Made by a program: the position numbers and the translations under genes. A DNA stretch of 64,000 bases from Candidatus Thiodiazotropha sp. (ex Codakia rugifera) (GTDB taxonomy: Bacteria > Pseudomonadota > Gammaproteobacteria > Chromatiales > Chromatiaceae), in the NCBI GenBank assembly GCA_025656675.1, contig JAHXHN010000009.1, positions 59,942-123,941 on the forward strand. The letters are read 5' to 3'. Positions within the stretch are counted from its first letter, which is position 1, and every line of letters starts with the position of its first letter. The notes beneath the pieces were generated by a model that did not search any database, was not told the origin of the DNA, and saw only the letters and a list, made by a program, of their open reading frames with translations. This document shows positions 8,850-17,387 of the stretch, piece after piece.

Positions 8850-9689
8850 TCATGATAGAAACATGACCTCGATATCCTGGATATCGTCAGCGACCCCTTC
8901 GATCTCTATGATATTGATCTCCGGTTCAACTCCGAGTTTGGCAAATGAGGGTATTTGAGACCACGCTGCTGTATCGGGTGTGTGATCTGAGTTCATCTGG
9001 GACTCGAGACGTGCCACCAGAACAATATCCACATAATCGGCATCGCCTTCACTCGCATACGCAAGATTGAGAAAATTTGCCGGTACTTTGATCAATGATG
9101 GTGGAAAATCCCACATCTCCAGAATCCGCTGGCCGATTTGGGGACTTATCGCATCGATGATCCGGTCCAACTCCTGCGGGTCTTGTAACAGTTCCTCATG
9201 ACTCTCGGCCATGGCGAGGACCGGTAGTGCACCAATGTTATGAATCAGGCCTGCCAGCATGGCTTGTTCTTTGTCGAGGTGATCCACATTACCTGCCAGG
9301 ACACGAGAGATTGCGGCAATCTGTACACTCTCTTCCCAGACCTGGCGAAATTTGGCATCCAGTAGATCATTGGTGGCTTGAAAGATCTGCTGCATGATCA
9401 GACTGACAACCAGACTGCGCACCAGACGCACCCCTAAACGCGCCACAGCCATTTGCAGATTGTCAATCACTACCCGGCCACGATAAAGGGGGCTGTTGGC
9501 TACCTGTAGAAGGCGTGCTGAGAGCGCAGCATCAGAGGCGATGATTTCGGCAATCTGGTTGGCAGAACTCTGCTCTTTTTCTACCGCATCCCTGACTTTC
9601 AGCGCCACTTCCGGTAGCGTGGGAAGGGTAAGGTGGTTTTTGTCGATGGCCTCATTGAGGGTTTCAAGAAACTGGTTTTCGTCGATCAT
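8850..9689 (-). CDS. HDOD domain signalling protein
   Basis: A 279-aa protein made mostly of an HDOD domain (about residues 15-215). This is a non-catalytic relative of HD-GYP and HD hydrolases often linked to signalling and cyclic-di-GMP pathways. The family start LPTLPEVALKVR and the helix IIASDAALSARLLQVANSP are clear. There is no attached receiver or GGDEF domain. The C-terminal 60 residues are acidic and unassigned. No enzymatic activity is expected. It is first in a run with an ABC exporter, a pairing whose meaning is not evident. Confidence 0.8.
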   Translation of the reverse strand: MIDENQFLETLNEAIDKNHLTLPTLPEVALKVRDAVEKEQSSANQIAEIIASDAALSARLLQVANSPLYRGRVVIDNLQMAVARLGVRLVRSLVVSLIMQQIFQATNDLLDAKFRQVWEESVQIAAISRVLAGNVDHLDKEQAMLAGLIHNIGALPVLAMAESHEELLQDPQELDRIIDAISPQIGQRILEMWDFPPSLIKVPANFLNLAYASEGDADYVDIVLVARLESQMNSDHTPDTAAWSQIPSFAKLGVEPEINIIEIEGVADDIQDIEVMFLS

Positions 9690-9767
9690 GTTCCGTGTGC
9701 TTCCCTTGGCTGCAGCTGTAATGACAGCTTAGCGGTCACTTCAGTCATTTCTTAATCGGTATCTTGT

Positions 9768-10763
9768 CTATTCTGAGTAACTGTAGGGCAGGTTAAGGAG
9801 CTCCAGCTTGGGTCCATTTTCTCCCAGGCAGACCTGTTGTTCCTCGGCACTTGCGATTTCGATCACTGCCAGCAGGTCGTAGCCATCACCGCAGGCCTGG
9901 GCATCTACCACCTTGCCGGTACCCTGTCCCGAAGTACTGTCCTTGGCGAATAGTTCATCGCCTGGATTCGGGGGTGTTGTGGTACTGACATGGGCCAGGT
10001 ACATGCGTCGTTTCAGTTTGCCCAGGTACTGCATGCGGGCGACGACCTCCTGGCCTGTGTAGCACCCCTTGGTGAAACTCACACCATCTATCAACTGCAT
10101 ATTGGTCATCTGTGGGACGAACGACTCACTGGTACTCTGATAAAGTGTCGGGATACCGGCGCGAATCTCCTGTAACGCCCAGAAATTTTCACCTACCGGT
10201 TGCGCCTGACCCTCTGCCGTCTGCCATATCTCCTGTATCTGTCCGATCGGACCAATCACTTCAAAACGTAGACTGACGCCCGGCACGCGAATGAGTGTCA
10301 TCTGATCCTGCTGCTGCACATCATTGACCTGCTCAGGCAGTTCTTCGAAAAAGGGCTGTAACAGGGCCTCGGCACAGATTCCGGTGAAACCGATCCTTAC
10401 CAGTTCATCACTGGCGTCACTGATGGCGACCTTGGATCTCAGCACATACATCGACAGCCGTTGTAACACCAGGGAGATGTTTTCCAAGGGTGTCTGCAGG
10501 TAGAAGGCCTCACCCCGGCGAAAGCAGCGAAAGCTGGTCATCATGCGTCCCTTGGCGTTGCACCAACCTGCCAGGTTGCTGTGCGTCTCTGTAACCTGCC
10601 CCATGTCGTTGGTCATCTGGCCCTGTAGAAACTGCATGGCATCCTCACCTTCAACACGGACCAGGCCGTAGTGGGAGAGATCATTCATGGCGCAGCCAAT
10701 GTCAGCACTCTCCTGTACTGGAGCTGCATGTGAGGCGAGGAATTCAGTCCATTCTTTGTTCAT
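9768..10763 (-). CDS. ygfZ: Folate-binding protein YgfZ
   Basis: This 331-aa homologue of E. coli YgfZ is a tetrahydrofolate-dependent protein needed for repair or assembly of some Fe-S enzymes, such as MiaB. The signature KGCYTGQEV, with its essential Cys, is at about residues 235-243. The N-terminal part resembles aminomethyltransferase GcvT, as expected for the family. AGGAG lies about 11 bases before the ATG. It is divergent from the RNase II gene with about 220 bp between the two starts, which must hold both promoters; a TATAAT at 10851-10856 points toward the RNase gene but lacks a good -35. Confidence 0.9.
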   Translation of the reverse strand: MNKEWTEFLASHAAPVQESADIGCAMNDLSHYGLVRVEGEDAMQFLQGQMTNDMGQVTETHSNLAGWCNAKGRMMTSFRCFRRGEAFYLQTPLENISLVLQRLSMYVLRSKVAISDASDELVRIGFTGICAEALLQPFFEELPEQVNDVQQQDQMTLIRVPGVSLRFEVIGPIGQIQEIWQTAEGQAQPVGENFWALQEIRAGIPTLYQSTSESFVPQMTNMQLIDGVSFTKGCYTGQEVVARMQYLGKLKRRMYLAHVSTTTPPNPGDELFAKDSTSGQGTGKVVDAQACGDGYDLLAVIEIASAEEQQVCLGENGPKLELLNLPYSYSE

Positions 10764-10986
10764 GTCAGGAACAGGCTCCTGGGTTTGAGATTAAACAGTG
10801 CGTATCATACCCGATCCCGCAGAGGACGAAACTCCCTGTGATACTCCGGATATAATGATGCTGCAGCGCTGTTTATTGAACTGCTGAATGATTTATTCCT
10901 TGAGATCATGGGGTTTTCAAAGGGGAGAGGTCTTACACCTCACTTTGATTAGAATCTCTGGTATGTATTTTTTTTCGGAAGGTTTG

Positions 10987-12801
10987 ATGAGTAAATTGAC
11001 TGCAGGTGCTCTGGTTCTCTATAAAATTCGACCGGCTCGTGTCGTTGAGGTGGCGGATAAGATAACCATTGAATTGGAGGGAGCTAAAAATAAGCGTGTC
11101 AGGGATAAGGATGTGATGCTGCTTCATCCAGGGCCACTTTCCAGTCTGAATCAGTTGACGCCACAAACCGGTGAGGTTGAGGAAAACTGGGAGCTGCTCG
11201 AGGGTGCTGAGACCGATATCAAGGAGTTGAGTGAACTGGTATTCGGGGACTACACACCGGCGATGGCCTGGGCGACCTGGCAGCTCGTCGCCGAAGGGAT
11301 CTATTTCGAGGGTGATCCTCAGTCGATTCGCCCACGAGCCTCCGCGCTGGTGGAGTCGGAGATCGCCGCTCGGGAACAAAAGGCAATTGAGGAGGAGGCC
11401 TGGCGCAGTTTCATGCAGCGACTGCGAACAGAAACCATTGTTGAAGAGGATCGAAAAGCCCTTGGAGAGGTAGAGGCAGTTGCTCTCGAGAAACGCGAGA
11501 AGAGCCGTATTCTGCAGGCAATGGAGATACCGGAGACGCCGGTTAACGCGCACCGTCTGCTGATTAAGACCGGGTATTGGCCGGCCAATGAAAATCCCTA
11601 TCCTCGTCGGATGGGTATAGATGAGACCATTCCTGGACATGAAGTACCCGTTCTGCCGGATGAAGTGCGGCTCGATCTGACCCACTTGCCCGCCTATGCC
11701 ATAGATGACGAGGATAACCAAGACCCGGATGATGCGATCAGTCTGGATGGAGAGCGAATCTGGGTCCATGTGGCCGATGTTGCAGCCCTGGTAGAACCGG
11801 ATTGTGATATGGATCTGGATGCCCGCGCTCGTGGTGCCAACCTCTATCTGCCGGACCGAGTCATTCCCATGTTGCCACCCGCCGTAACCGACCAGCTGGG
11901 TCTCGGCCTGCAGGAGAGGTCGCCAGCGCTATCTATCGGCTTCAGGCTGTCAGAACAGGGAGAGATAGAAGATATTGGGGTTCACCCGAGCTGGCTGAAG
12001 GTCAAGCGAATCAGCTATGCCGAGGCGGATCAGCGATTGCATGAAATGCCGTTTGCGCCACTGCTGACTAAAAGCCAAATCTATCGTCAGCGTAGAAAGG
12101 CGGCGGGGGCGGCTTCAATCCAACTACCGGAAGTAAAGCTGAAAGTCCGTGAAGGCAATGTGGAGATCGAACCACTTCCCAGGCTGGAAAGCCGGGAGAT
12201 GATTACCGATCTGATGCTGATGGCGGGGGAGGGGATAGCCGACTATTGCCAAATCAACGAAATTCCCATCCCGTTTGCCACCCAGGCGCCACCTGAGGAG
12301 CGGAACGAACCTGAAGATATGGCAGGTATGTATGCCTATCGGCGCTTTTTCAAACCCACCAGGGTCAAGACCCAGCCGGAACCCCATTCCGGGCTGGGGC
12401 TGACGGCCTATACGCGTGCTACAAGCCCACTCAGGCGTTACTCCGATCTATTGACCCATCAACAACTGCGTGCCCATCTGAAGGGTGACAAGGTGCTTGA
12501 TATCCATGCGATCTCTGAACGGATTGCCCAGTCGGAGATGGGTAGCATGGCGAACCGTAAGACCGAACGAGTGTCGAACAATCATTGGCGTCTGATCTAT
12601 CTGCTCAATAATCCCGAATGGCAGGGAGAAGCGGTCATTGTAGCCAGGGAGGGGGAGAGGGCGACCGTATTACTGCCATCGATCGGCATGGAATCCAGGC
12701 TACGCATTAAAGGGGACGCCGGCTTGAATGATCATGTCAGGTTGAAGCCCAGAGAGATCGACCTGCCGGATCTCAGTTGCTATTTCAGGGTGCTCGGATA
12801 G
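10987..12801 (+). CDS. Ribonuclease II family exoribonuclease
   Basis: This 604-aa 3'-5' exoribonuclease has the RNB catalytic domain from about residue 215 to 525. The acidic cluster DDEDNQDPDDAIS holds the Mg-binding Asp residues. NLYLPDRVIPMLPP and TSPLRRYSDLLTHQQL are further RNB blocks. The N-terminal region has no clear paired cold-shock domains, so it is closer to the short RNB proteins of the RNase II group than to RNase R. The start at 10987 has GGAAGG just upstream. The frame is open back to 10888, but the extra residues look unlike the family. It stands alone, followed after 58 bp by a lipoprotein gene. Confidence 0.85.
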   Translation: MSKLTAGALVLYKIRPARVVEVADKITIELEGAKNKRVRDKDVMLLHPGPLSSLNQLTPQTGEVEENWELLEGAETDIKELSELVFGDYTPAMAWATWQLVAEGIYFEGDPQSIRPRASALVESEIAAREQKAIEEEAWRSFMQRLRTETIVEEDRKALGEVEAVALEKREKSRILQAMEIPETPVNAHRLLIKTGYWPANENPYPRRMGIDETIPGHEVPVLPDEVRLDLTHLPAYAIDDEDNQDPDDAISLDGERIWVHVADVAALVEPDCDMDLDARARGANLYLPDRVIPMLPPAVTDQLGLGLQERSPALSIGFRLSEQGEIEDIGVHPSWLKVKRISYAEADQRLHEMPFAPLLTKSQIYRQRRKAAGAASIQLPEVKLKVREGNVEIEPLPRLESREMITDLMLMAGEGIADYCQINEIPIPFATQAPPEERNEPEDMAGMYAYRRFFKPTRVKTQPEPHSGLGLTAYTRATSPLRRYSDLLTHQQLRAHLKGDKVLDIHAISERIAQSEMGSMANRKTERVSNNHWRLIYLLNNPEWQGEAVIVAREGERATVLLPSIGMESRLRIKGDAGLNDHVRLKPREIDLPDLSCYFRVLG

Positions 12802-12859
12802 CGGCATCGTAGCAACGGTCAGACACAGCTATTTCTTTTGATTTGGATGATAAAGGTAA

Positions 12860-13402
12860 ATGAACGTGAGATGGATACTGCTTTTGTTGTTGTTGACCGG
12901 GTGCAGACAATCCTACCTGGTCAGTAACGATCTGGATTATCCCTACAATCTGCCACCCGTAGGCAGTCAGTTGATGTTGAAACGGTCTGTGACGATTCAA
13001 CCTGGGACCACACGTACCTTTTTACAGCAGGGTACGTCTATGGCCCTCAGTGAATTTGACCGGTATGTACCACATTGTAATTTCGAAATCAGCAACCTGG
13101 TGGATAGTCAGCAAAAGATTGAAACTGACACCTTTGTTGTTAAAAAAGTACAGCGGGTGATGGAGCAGGTTGTTTATCAACAGATGCCCGGAGGGGGGAA
13201 TATAACAGTAAGCTACGAAGATCACGGATCCTCCCTGATTACCCTCGGTTACCATCTCTGGCTTGACTCAGCACGGCAACCCGATGTCATGCGGCTGACT
13301 TGCCGAGGCGCTTTTGATGACAGGTGGGGTGCAGATCCGCCCTCCATTCGGGAGGTCAGAGAGGCACTGGGTGATTATGCTGAACTTGTTTTGGCGATTT
13401 AG
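12860..13402 (+). CDS. Hypothetical lipoprotein
   Basis: A 180-aa protein with a classic lipoprotein signal: a short charged start, a run of Leu, then the lipobox LLTGC with the modified Cys at residue 15. The mature part is about 166 aa, polar and mixed alpha/beta in appearance, with two Cys. No domain was recognised. It follows the RNase II gene by 58 bp in the same direction and may be cotranscribed. Residue 16 is Arg rather than Asp, so outer-membrane sorting is more likely than inner-membrane retention. Confidence 0.7.
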   Translation: MNVRWILLLLLLTGCRQSYLVSNDLDYPYNLPPVGSQLMLKRSVTIQPGTTRTFLQQGTSMALSEFDRYVPHCNFEISNLVDSQQKIETDTFVVKKVQRVMEQVVYQQMPGGGNITVSYEDHGSSLITLGYHLWLDSARQPDVMRLTCRGAFDDRWGADPPSIREVREALGDYAELVLAI

Positions 13403-13581
13403 ATTCACGTTTTCATTGGCTTCGCATCATGCATTCATTGGGTGTCCCCGATTATCCTTCTATACATAGAAGTATATGGCAACAAATAACAGTCATCATA
13501 TAACACATCACCCGTGTGCGGCGTTTGGCGAAACCTGTCTTACGCCCTACAGCTTAAATGTTTATAGCCATGAAAGGTAAT

Positions 13582-13803
13582 ATGAAAAAATTGGTTTAAT
13601 TGACAGAGTGGTTATAGCGCTTTTCTCTGTCATTGCAACTTATTGCACAGCAATAGGTATTTTTTTGCAGAGGTACTATTGGTGGTGATCCCTCTGGAAT
13701 GGGGCTTGATTGCTTTCATGGGCAAGGCTGGCTTTACTGGTTGATCAATGGCCTGGCAATAATAGCTGGCATCCTTGGCTCTAGCAGAATGGCAGAGGTT
13801 TAG
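13582..13803 (+). pseudogene. Small membrane protein gene with two homopolymer frameshifts
   Basis: If one A is added to the six-A run at 13585-13590 and one T removed from the seven-T run at 13660-13666, a single reading frame of about 74 codons appears. It runs from the ATG at 13582 (AAAGG just upstream) to the TAG at 13801. The restored protein starts MKKIGLIDRVV and has two hydrophobic segments separated by a Gly/Cys-rich loop. As given, the frame stops after five codons. The two indels in homopolymers mean either a decayed gene or sequencing errors. No family was recognised. It lies just upstream of the MreB-like gene. Confidence 0.5.
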
Positions 13804-13922
13804 GGTTTTATTTGGAGGACTAATAAATCCAAAGATGGAAACTGGTTATGATAAGTAATTCGTGTGGGCCGTCAAAAGCATACTTTCCCTGGTCTGACAA
13901 TTACAGCATTATACGCAGAAAA

Positions 13923-14303
13923 ATGTTTAAGCAAATATTTGCTAATTCGGTTTACATTAAGGTTTATCAAAATCGTTTTGATTTACGTCAAATAGAATCA
14001 GGCGTAACTGCGACTGTGGTTTCATCAAATACATTTTCAACAAGTCGTATACTAGTAGGGCATTTTGTTGAAGCTGATACAATTCTAAGAAAAGGTATGA
14101 AACAGTTGCATAAGGATAAGTGGTTTACACCTAAGCCTGTTGTAATTATCCAGCCAATGGAGAAAACAGAGGGTGGTTTATCACAGGTGGAAGAACGTAT
14201 TCTGAAAGAGCTGGCTACCGGGGCAGGTGCTAGAAAAACCTTGGTATGGGTAGGGCATGAACTTTCAGACAATGAGGTAATTGAAAAACTGTATGGCGTA
14301 TAA
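13923..14303 (+). CDS. MreB-like mini-protein (actin-fold fragment)
   Basis: This protein is 126 aa from the ATG at 13923; an ATG at 13848 would add 25 residues. No function is established. It begins MFKQIFANSVYIKV, like the MFKxxxx...xSIDLG start of MreB. Its C-terminal half has EERILKELATGAGARK, close to the MreB block in which a helix ending in GAGAR precedes the strand with EEP. The second phosphate-binding half and the C-terminal domain of MreB are absent, so it cannot be a full actin-like ATPase. It may be a stand-alone family of short MreB-like proteins or a relic. The surrounding sequence is AT-rich and hypothetical. Confidence 0.5.
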   Translation: MFKQIFANSVYIKVYQNRFDLRQIESGVTATVVSSNTFSTSRILVGHFVEADTILRKGMKQLHKDKWFTPKPVVIIQPMEKTEGGLSQVEERILKELATGAGARKTLVWVGHELSDNEVIEKLYGV

Positions 14304-14353
14304 TCTGCACATCAAATTCGCTCCCCTCGCTCGCTCATCACTTACAAGCTCGC

Positions 14354-14680
14354 ATGGTCTATGTGGGTATGACCAGTGTACCAAAGGAAATCACGGTGAA
14401 TAATCTCGCATCATTCTTACACACCAAAGGAATTGGCATCATTTGGATCGGTGCTGTTTTTGGACCAGTTTTGGTAGTGCTAGGTGTAGCAGAAGAGAAA
14501 GCGATCCATCTTATGCTTGGCATTGGTTTGTTGTTACTTGTACTGTGGTCGATTATCGAAGGGTTCAAGGCCCTTAGGTACCACTCAAAGTCAAAGTTTA
14601 TTGCTTCTGCCTTCGTCCCAATTGTTTCTATCGCTGTTGGAACTGTTTTTGCCTTAATTCAGCTTACTAAACTGAATTGA
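14354..14680 (+). CDS. Hypothetical three-helix membrane protein
   Basis: The protein is 108 aa, or 103 from the ATG at 14369. Three hydrophobic segments lie at about residues 27-47, 50-68 and 83-104, with a basic stretch (RYHSKSK) between the second and third. No family was recognised. It follows the MreB-like gene by 50 bp and belongs to the same AT-rich accessory patch. Neither candidate start has a good SD, which lowers confidence in the start rather than in the coding nature. Confidence 0.5.
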   Translation: MVYVGMTSVPKEITVNNLASFLHTKGIGIIWIGAVFGPVLVVLGVAEEKAIHLMLGIGLLLLVLWSIIEGFKALRYHSKSKFIASAFVPIVSIAVGTVFALIQLTKLN

Positions 14681-14933
14681 TATGCTGCGTCCAATACCTG
14701 TCAAAAAATCAAGGCCGACGCCAGAAAGCGCAGCAGTATGTGGATAGTTTTTGTAGTGGCGCTACATAACTTAGACGTTGTATGTAAATTGATTGATTCA
14801 TCATGGAGCAAATATTCAAATAGCTTTGTTGATATTTGCATGGGTGATATTTACCTGCAACAGGGTATCGCTCAAAAAAGAACTGGTAAACTCCCAACGA
14901 AAAAATTAAGCATGCATAAGTAACTTAGAAAAG

Positions 14934-15032
14934 GTGCAAAAAGAACATGCTAATTATTCAACTACCGGCATCATTATTCTTGTTCTGGCGTTACTATTAA
15001 TGATTCTTCTTGTAAAGTTAGGGGTGATTTAA
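14934..15032 (+). CDS. Possible 32-aa single-pass membrane peptide
   Basis: This short frame runs from a GTG at 14934 to a TAA at 15030-15032. The first ten residues are polar, followed by about twenty strongly hydrophobic residues rich in Ile, Leu and Val, ending KLGVI. The SD is weak (GAAAAG). A perfect 9-bp inverted repeat follows 13 bases after the stop, which would suit the end of a small transcript. No function can be assigned. Confidence 0.3.
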   Translation: MQKEHANYSTTGIIILVLALLLMILLVKLGVI

Positions 15033-15045
15033 TAATTTTAACTTA

Positions 15046-15070
15046 ATGACTCATAACACAAATGAGTCAT
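15046..15070. terminator. 9-bp stem-loop without T-run
   Basis: ATGACTCAT and ATGAGTCAT form a perfect inverted repeat around a seven-base loop. No T-tract follows on either strand, so it is not a canonical intrinsic terminator. It lies between the small peptide frame and the end of the outer-membrane protein gene and may act as a weak or Rho-assisted stop or a binding site. Confidence 0.35.
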
Positions 15071-15323
15071 CTCCCCGTCAATAGGCAACAGTACTTCCTG
15101 GTCCCCGACAGCGGGCTTATAAAAAAACCAGGAACAAGACCGCTTATTATATATATCTCTATAGGTTGCTAAGGCACTTGCAGCAAACACATATTGAGGC
15201 TCTCTCACTGCGTTAATGGGCGGCCTGACCTGTCTGTTCCATCAGGATCGTCAGGGCATTAGACAGTCGGTTAAGCTTGCGCAGGTACTTTTCAAAATAA
15301 CACTCTTAACAATCAGGACCAGC

Positions 15324-16511
15324 CTAAAAAAATCTTGTCAGCGTAAATTCCAGGTAATCATCGCGATGGAAGGCATATAGCGGATCATCTACTGGGATAT
15401 CTGACCATAAGCGGATTTGTGCACTCGTCTTCCAGTCGTTACCGATTCGCCGGCTCGCTTCAAGGTTGAACATCCAGCCGTCATCATCCAGATCTTTGAT
15501 GACACCTGCCAAGAGTTCACTGCCTTCCACATCATTGGCAGTCAGACGCAAACCGATAAACAGATCGTTTTCAAAAGGTGTTGAGGCATCGTCGCCTCGG
15601 TCGTCATAGAGGTATTCGCCCAATAGTCCCAGATCCATGTCACTATCAGCGATGCCAACCAGGGTAAATTCAAAACCACCGGTTACAGCATTGTAGCTGC
15701 CGCTATCGATAGAACGGTGGAGGAGTTCCATCTTCCACAGCCAATCGCCTTTGGTGGCTTGCAGGTCAAGGCTGGTTTGATGCATCTGTTCGTAGAAGGG
15801 TATGAGTACCACCTCTCCTCTGTTATTAAGGTCAGGTATCAGAAGTGGATCGCGATTGGTGCCGTTGAAATGGGCCAGGCCAATATCCCAGTCACCGATA
15901 AAATGGGACCAGCGCAACGCCAGACCGATATGTCTCTCTTCCCGGTCCGATTGGTAGGTTGCCTGATCTGTATCTACATGTGGATGAGTCCGCAGGCGCC
16001 CGGCTTCACCCGGGTAGGTTCGCTCACGAAAACCTGGCAAGGCATATAAATCGAGTATGCCCCATGTCTGTTCAAGGGAGAGCTTGAACATCGGTTGGCC
16101 CAGCTTCTGTTCACCATCCGGGTTTTCGACCAGATCAGTCTGGTTGATCACATCCACCAGATGCAGTGCCTCTGTGACGCCCCAGAATACCTTGCCGATG
16201 CCGGCCCGGGTCTCCCAGCCATCTCCAGCATAGGTCCAGATCAGTTCACGGATATCGCCATGGGTTCGTTCATCATCTTCACTGTCCCAACGAAGAAAGG
16301 GTATGAACAGCAGACTCTGTTTATCCTTATCCCAGCGTTGATAGTATTCCGGCTGCAGCACAATCGAAACGAGTTGACCTGACTGATCACGATCCTGTGC
16401 CTGTTGAGGAAAGTATCGCCCCTGCAGTTCGATAAAACCACTCCACTCACCAGCAGATAATAGCCCGGGGATCAACAGCAATACCCATCGCCATGCCTTC
16501 ACACTACACAC
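15324..16511 (-). CDS. Outer-membrane beta-barrel protein of RND operon
   Basis: This is a 395-aa exported protein. A signal peptide occupies about residues 1-20 (hydrophobic WVLLLIPGLLSA). The mature part has alternating-residue strands rich in Trp, Tyr, Asp and Gly and ends in Phe, as outer-membrane barrels do for BAM recognition. It is about the size of a 14- to 16-strand barrel. It is the last gene of the TetR/RND/LolA-like run, 96 bp after the LolA-like gene. Similar OM protein/LolA-like/MMPL trios occur in proteobacteria and are thought to move lipids or other hydrophobic cargo to the outer membrane; the cargo here is unknown. Confidence 0.7.
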   Translation of the reverse strand: MCSVKAWRWVLLLIPGLLSAGEWSGFIELQGRYFPQQAQDRDQSGQLVSIVLQPEYYQRWDKDKQSLLFIPFLRWDSEDDERTHGDIRELIWTYAGDGWETRAGIGKVFWGVTEALHLVDVINQTDLVENPDGEQKLGQPMFKLSLEQTWGILDLYALPGFRERTYPGEAGRLRTHPHVDTDQATYQSDREERHIGLALRWSHFIGDWDIGLAHFNGTNRDPLLIPDLNNRGEVVLIPFYEQMHQTSLDLQATKGDWLWKMELLHRSIDSGSYNAVTGGFEFTLVGIADSDMDLGLLGEYLYDDRGDDASTPFENDLFIGLRLTANDVEGSELLAGVIKDLDDDGWMFNLEASRRIGNDWKTSAQIRLWSDIPVDDPLYAFHRDDYLEFTLTRFF

Positions 16512-16566
16512 TCCTTAGAATATAAAAATACGGTCTGTTTTCCTGCTGATCAGGTTGCCACCAAGC

Positions 16567-16589
16567 AGGGTGCGTCCCTGCCGCACCCT
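16567..16589 (-). other. Intra-operon stem-loop
   Basis: AGGGTGCG and CGCACCCT form a perfect 8-bp stem with a seven-base loop in the 96-bp gap between the LolA-like and OM protein genes. No T-run follows, so it more probably affects RNA stability or relative expression than termination. Confidence 0.4.
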
Positions 16590-16607
16590 AGGATTCAAAA
16601 TTTAAAA

Positions 16608-17387
16608 TCACCTTGCCCGCTTTAGACTGTTCTTATTGAAATCCCCATCATCCAGGCCGCTGCGAAATTCATATTGTTTCCAGGTCAGGAGCGTACTTTT
16701 TCCCGTCTGGTGATTTTCCATATACATCTCGTCAGCCCGCCAGTATTGATCGAGATATTGCCGGTAATCACGAAAAACCAATGTCTTCAAGGGTGAGTTT
16801 TTTCGATCGTAATAATCGATCTTGAGTGCAATATATCGCTCCTTATCGACCCAAACCTGTTGGCGTGTATAGCCTGAATTGGGATCAACAGGGTAGCGTT
16901 CGAGAATAAAACTGGGTATGCCTTCGTGTTCACCTTCGTCAATGAACTTATAGGTGTATTTTTCTACCTCCTGGGAGGAGATGTCTTCATAGGCAAATTC
17001 ACTGCCCATGAAGGGGCCTGACTTATTACGTGAAGCGATACGTTTTACCCGTTTAAGGGCCGGCAGGTAGAGCCATTGATCGTCATCACCCATCTTATGA
17101 GAAAAGCTGAGCAGGGCAGTGCCTTTCACATCCCGAGGCTCATCGAACACGACCAGTGTCTTGTCACCGTCATTATCCACTTCCAGGGTTTGGTTGCGCA
17201 TGTCACGCAAACTCTCTTCACCATGCTTGTTTCGCAAAAGCATGCTCATAGTGGCTTTGAAATCATGAAAGCCGCTATCCCGTACTTCGATCTCCTTGGC
17301 GATATCCAAACCGCGCTCTTCTGCGGTAGCTGCCAGTGCCATAGCGGGTGCAAAGAGCAATACAATGGGAATAAGGATTGGCTTCAT
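16608..17387 (-). CDS. LolA-like periplasmic lipoprotein-sorting family protein
   Basis: A 259-aa periplasmic protein of the LolA-like superfamily, whose half-barrel fold carries lipid or lipoprotein. The signal peptide MKPILIPIVLLFAPAMALAA is cleaved at about residue 20-21. The body shows family features such as FSHKMGDDDQWLYLPALKRVKRI in two short runs and a long set of antiparallel strands. The ATG at 17387 overlaps the RND stop codon (ATGA) and has GGAGG at a good distance, so translation is coupled to the transporter. It probably shuttles the RND transporter's cargo across the periplasm to the OM protein encoded next. The open frame extends upstream but only as antisense of the RND gene's end. 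Confidence 0.8.
   Translation of the reverse strand: MKPILIPIVLLFAPAMALAATAEERGLDIAKEIEVRDSGFHDFKATMSMLLRNKHGEESLRDMRNQTLEVDNDGDKTLVVFDEPRDVKGTALLSFSHKMGDDDQWLYLPALKRVKRIASRNKSGPFMGSEFAYEDISSQEVEKYTYKFIDEGEHEGIPSFILERYPVDPNSGYTRQQVWVDKERYIALKIDYYDRKNSPLKTLVFRDYRQYLDQYWRADEMYMENHQTGKSTLLTWKQYEFRSGLDDGDFNKNSLKRAR

Noticed and set aside
14680..14800. Possible integron attC site after the three-helix membrane gene (ACATAAC ... GACGTTGTA)
   Set aside because: No matching RYYYAAC/GTTRRRY pair flanks a foldable segment, and no integrase or cassette series is present.
14738..14923. 61-codon plus-strand frame
   Set aside because: No SD, no hydrophobic or family pattern, and no support from neighbours.
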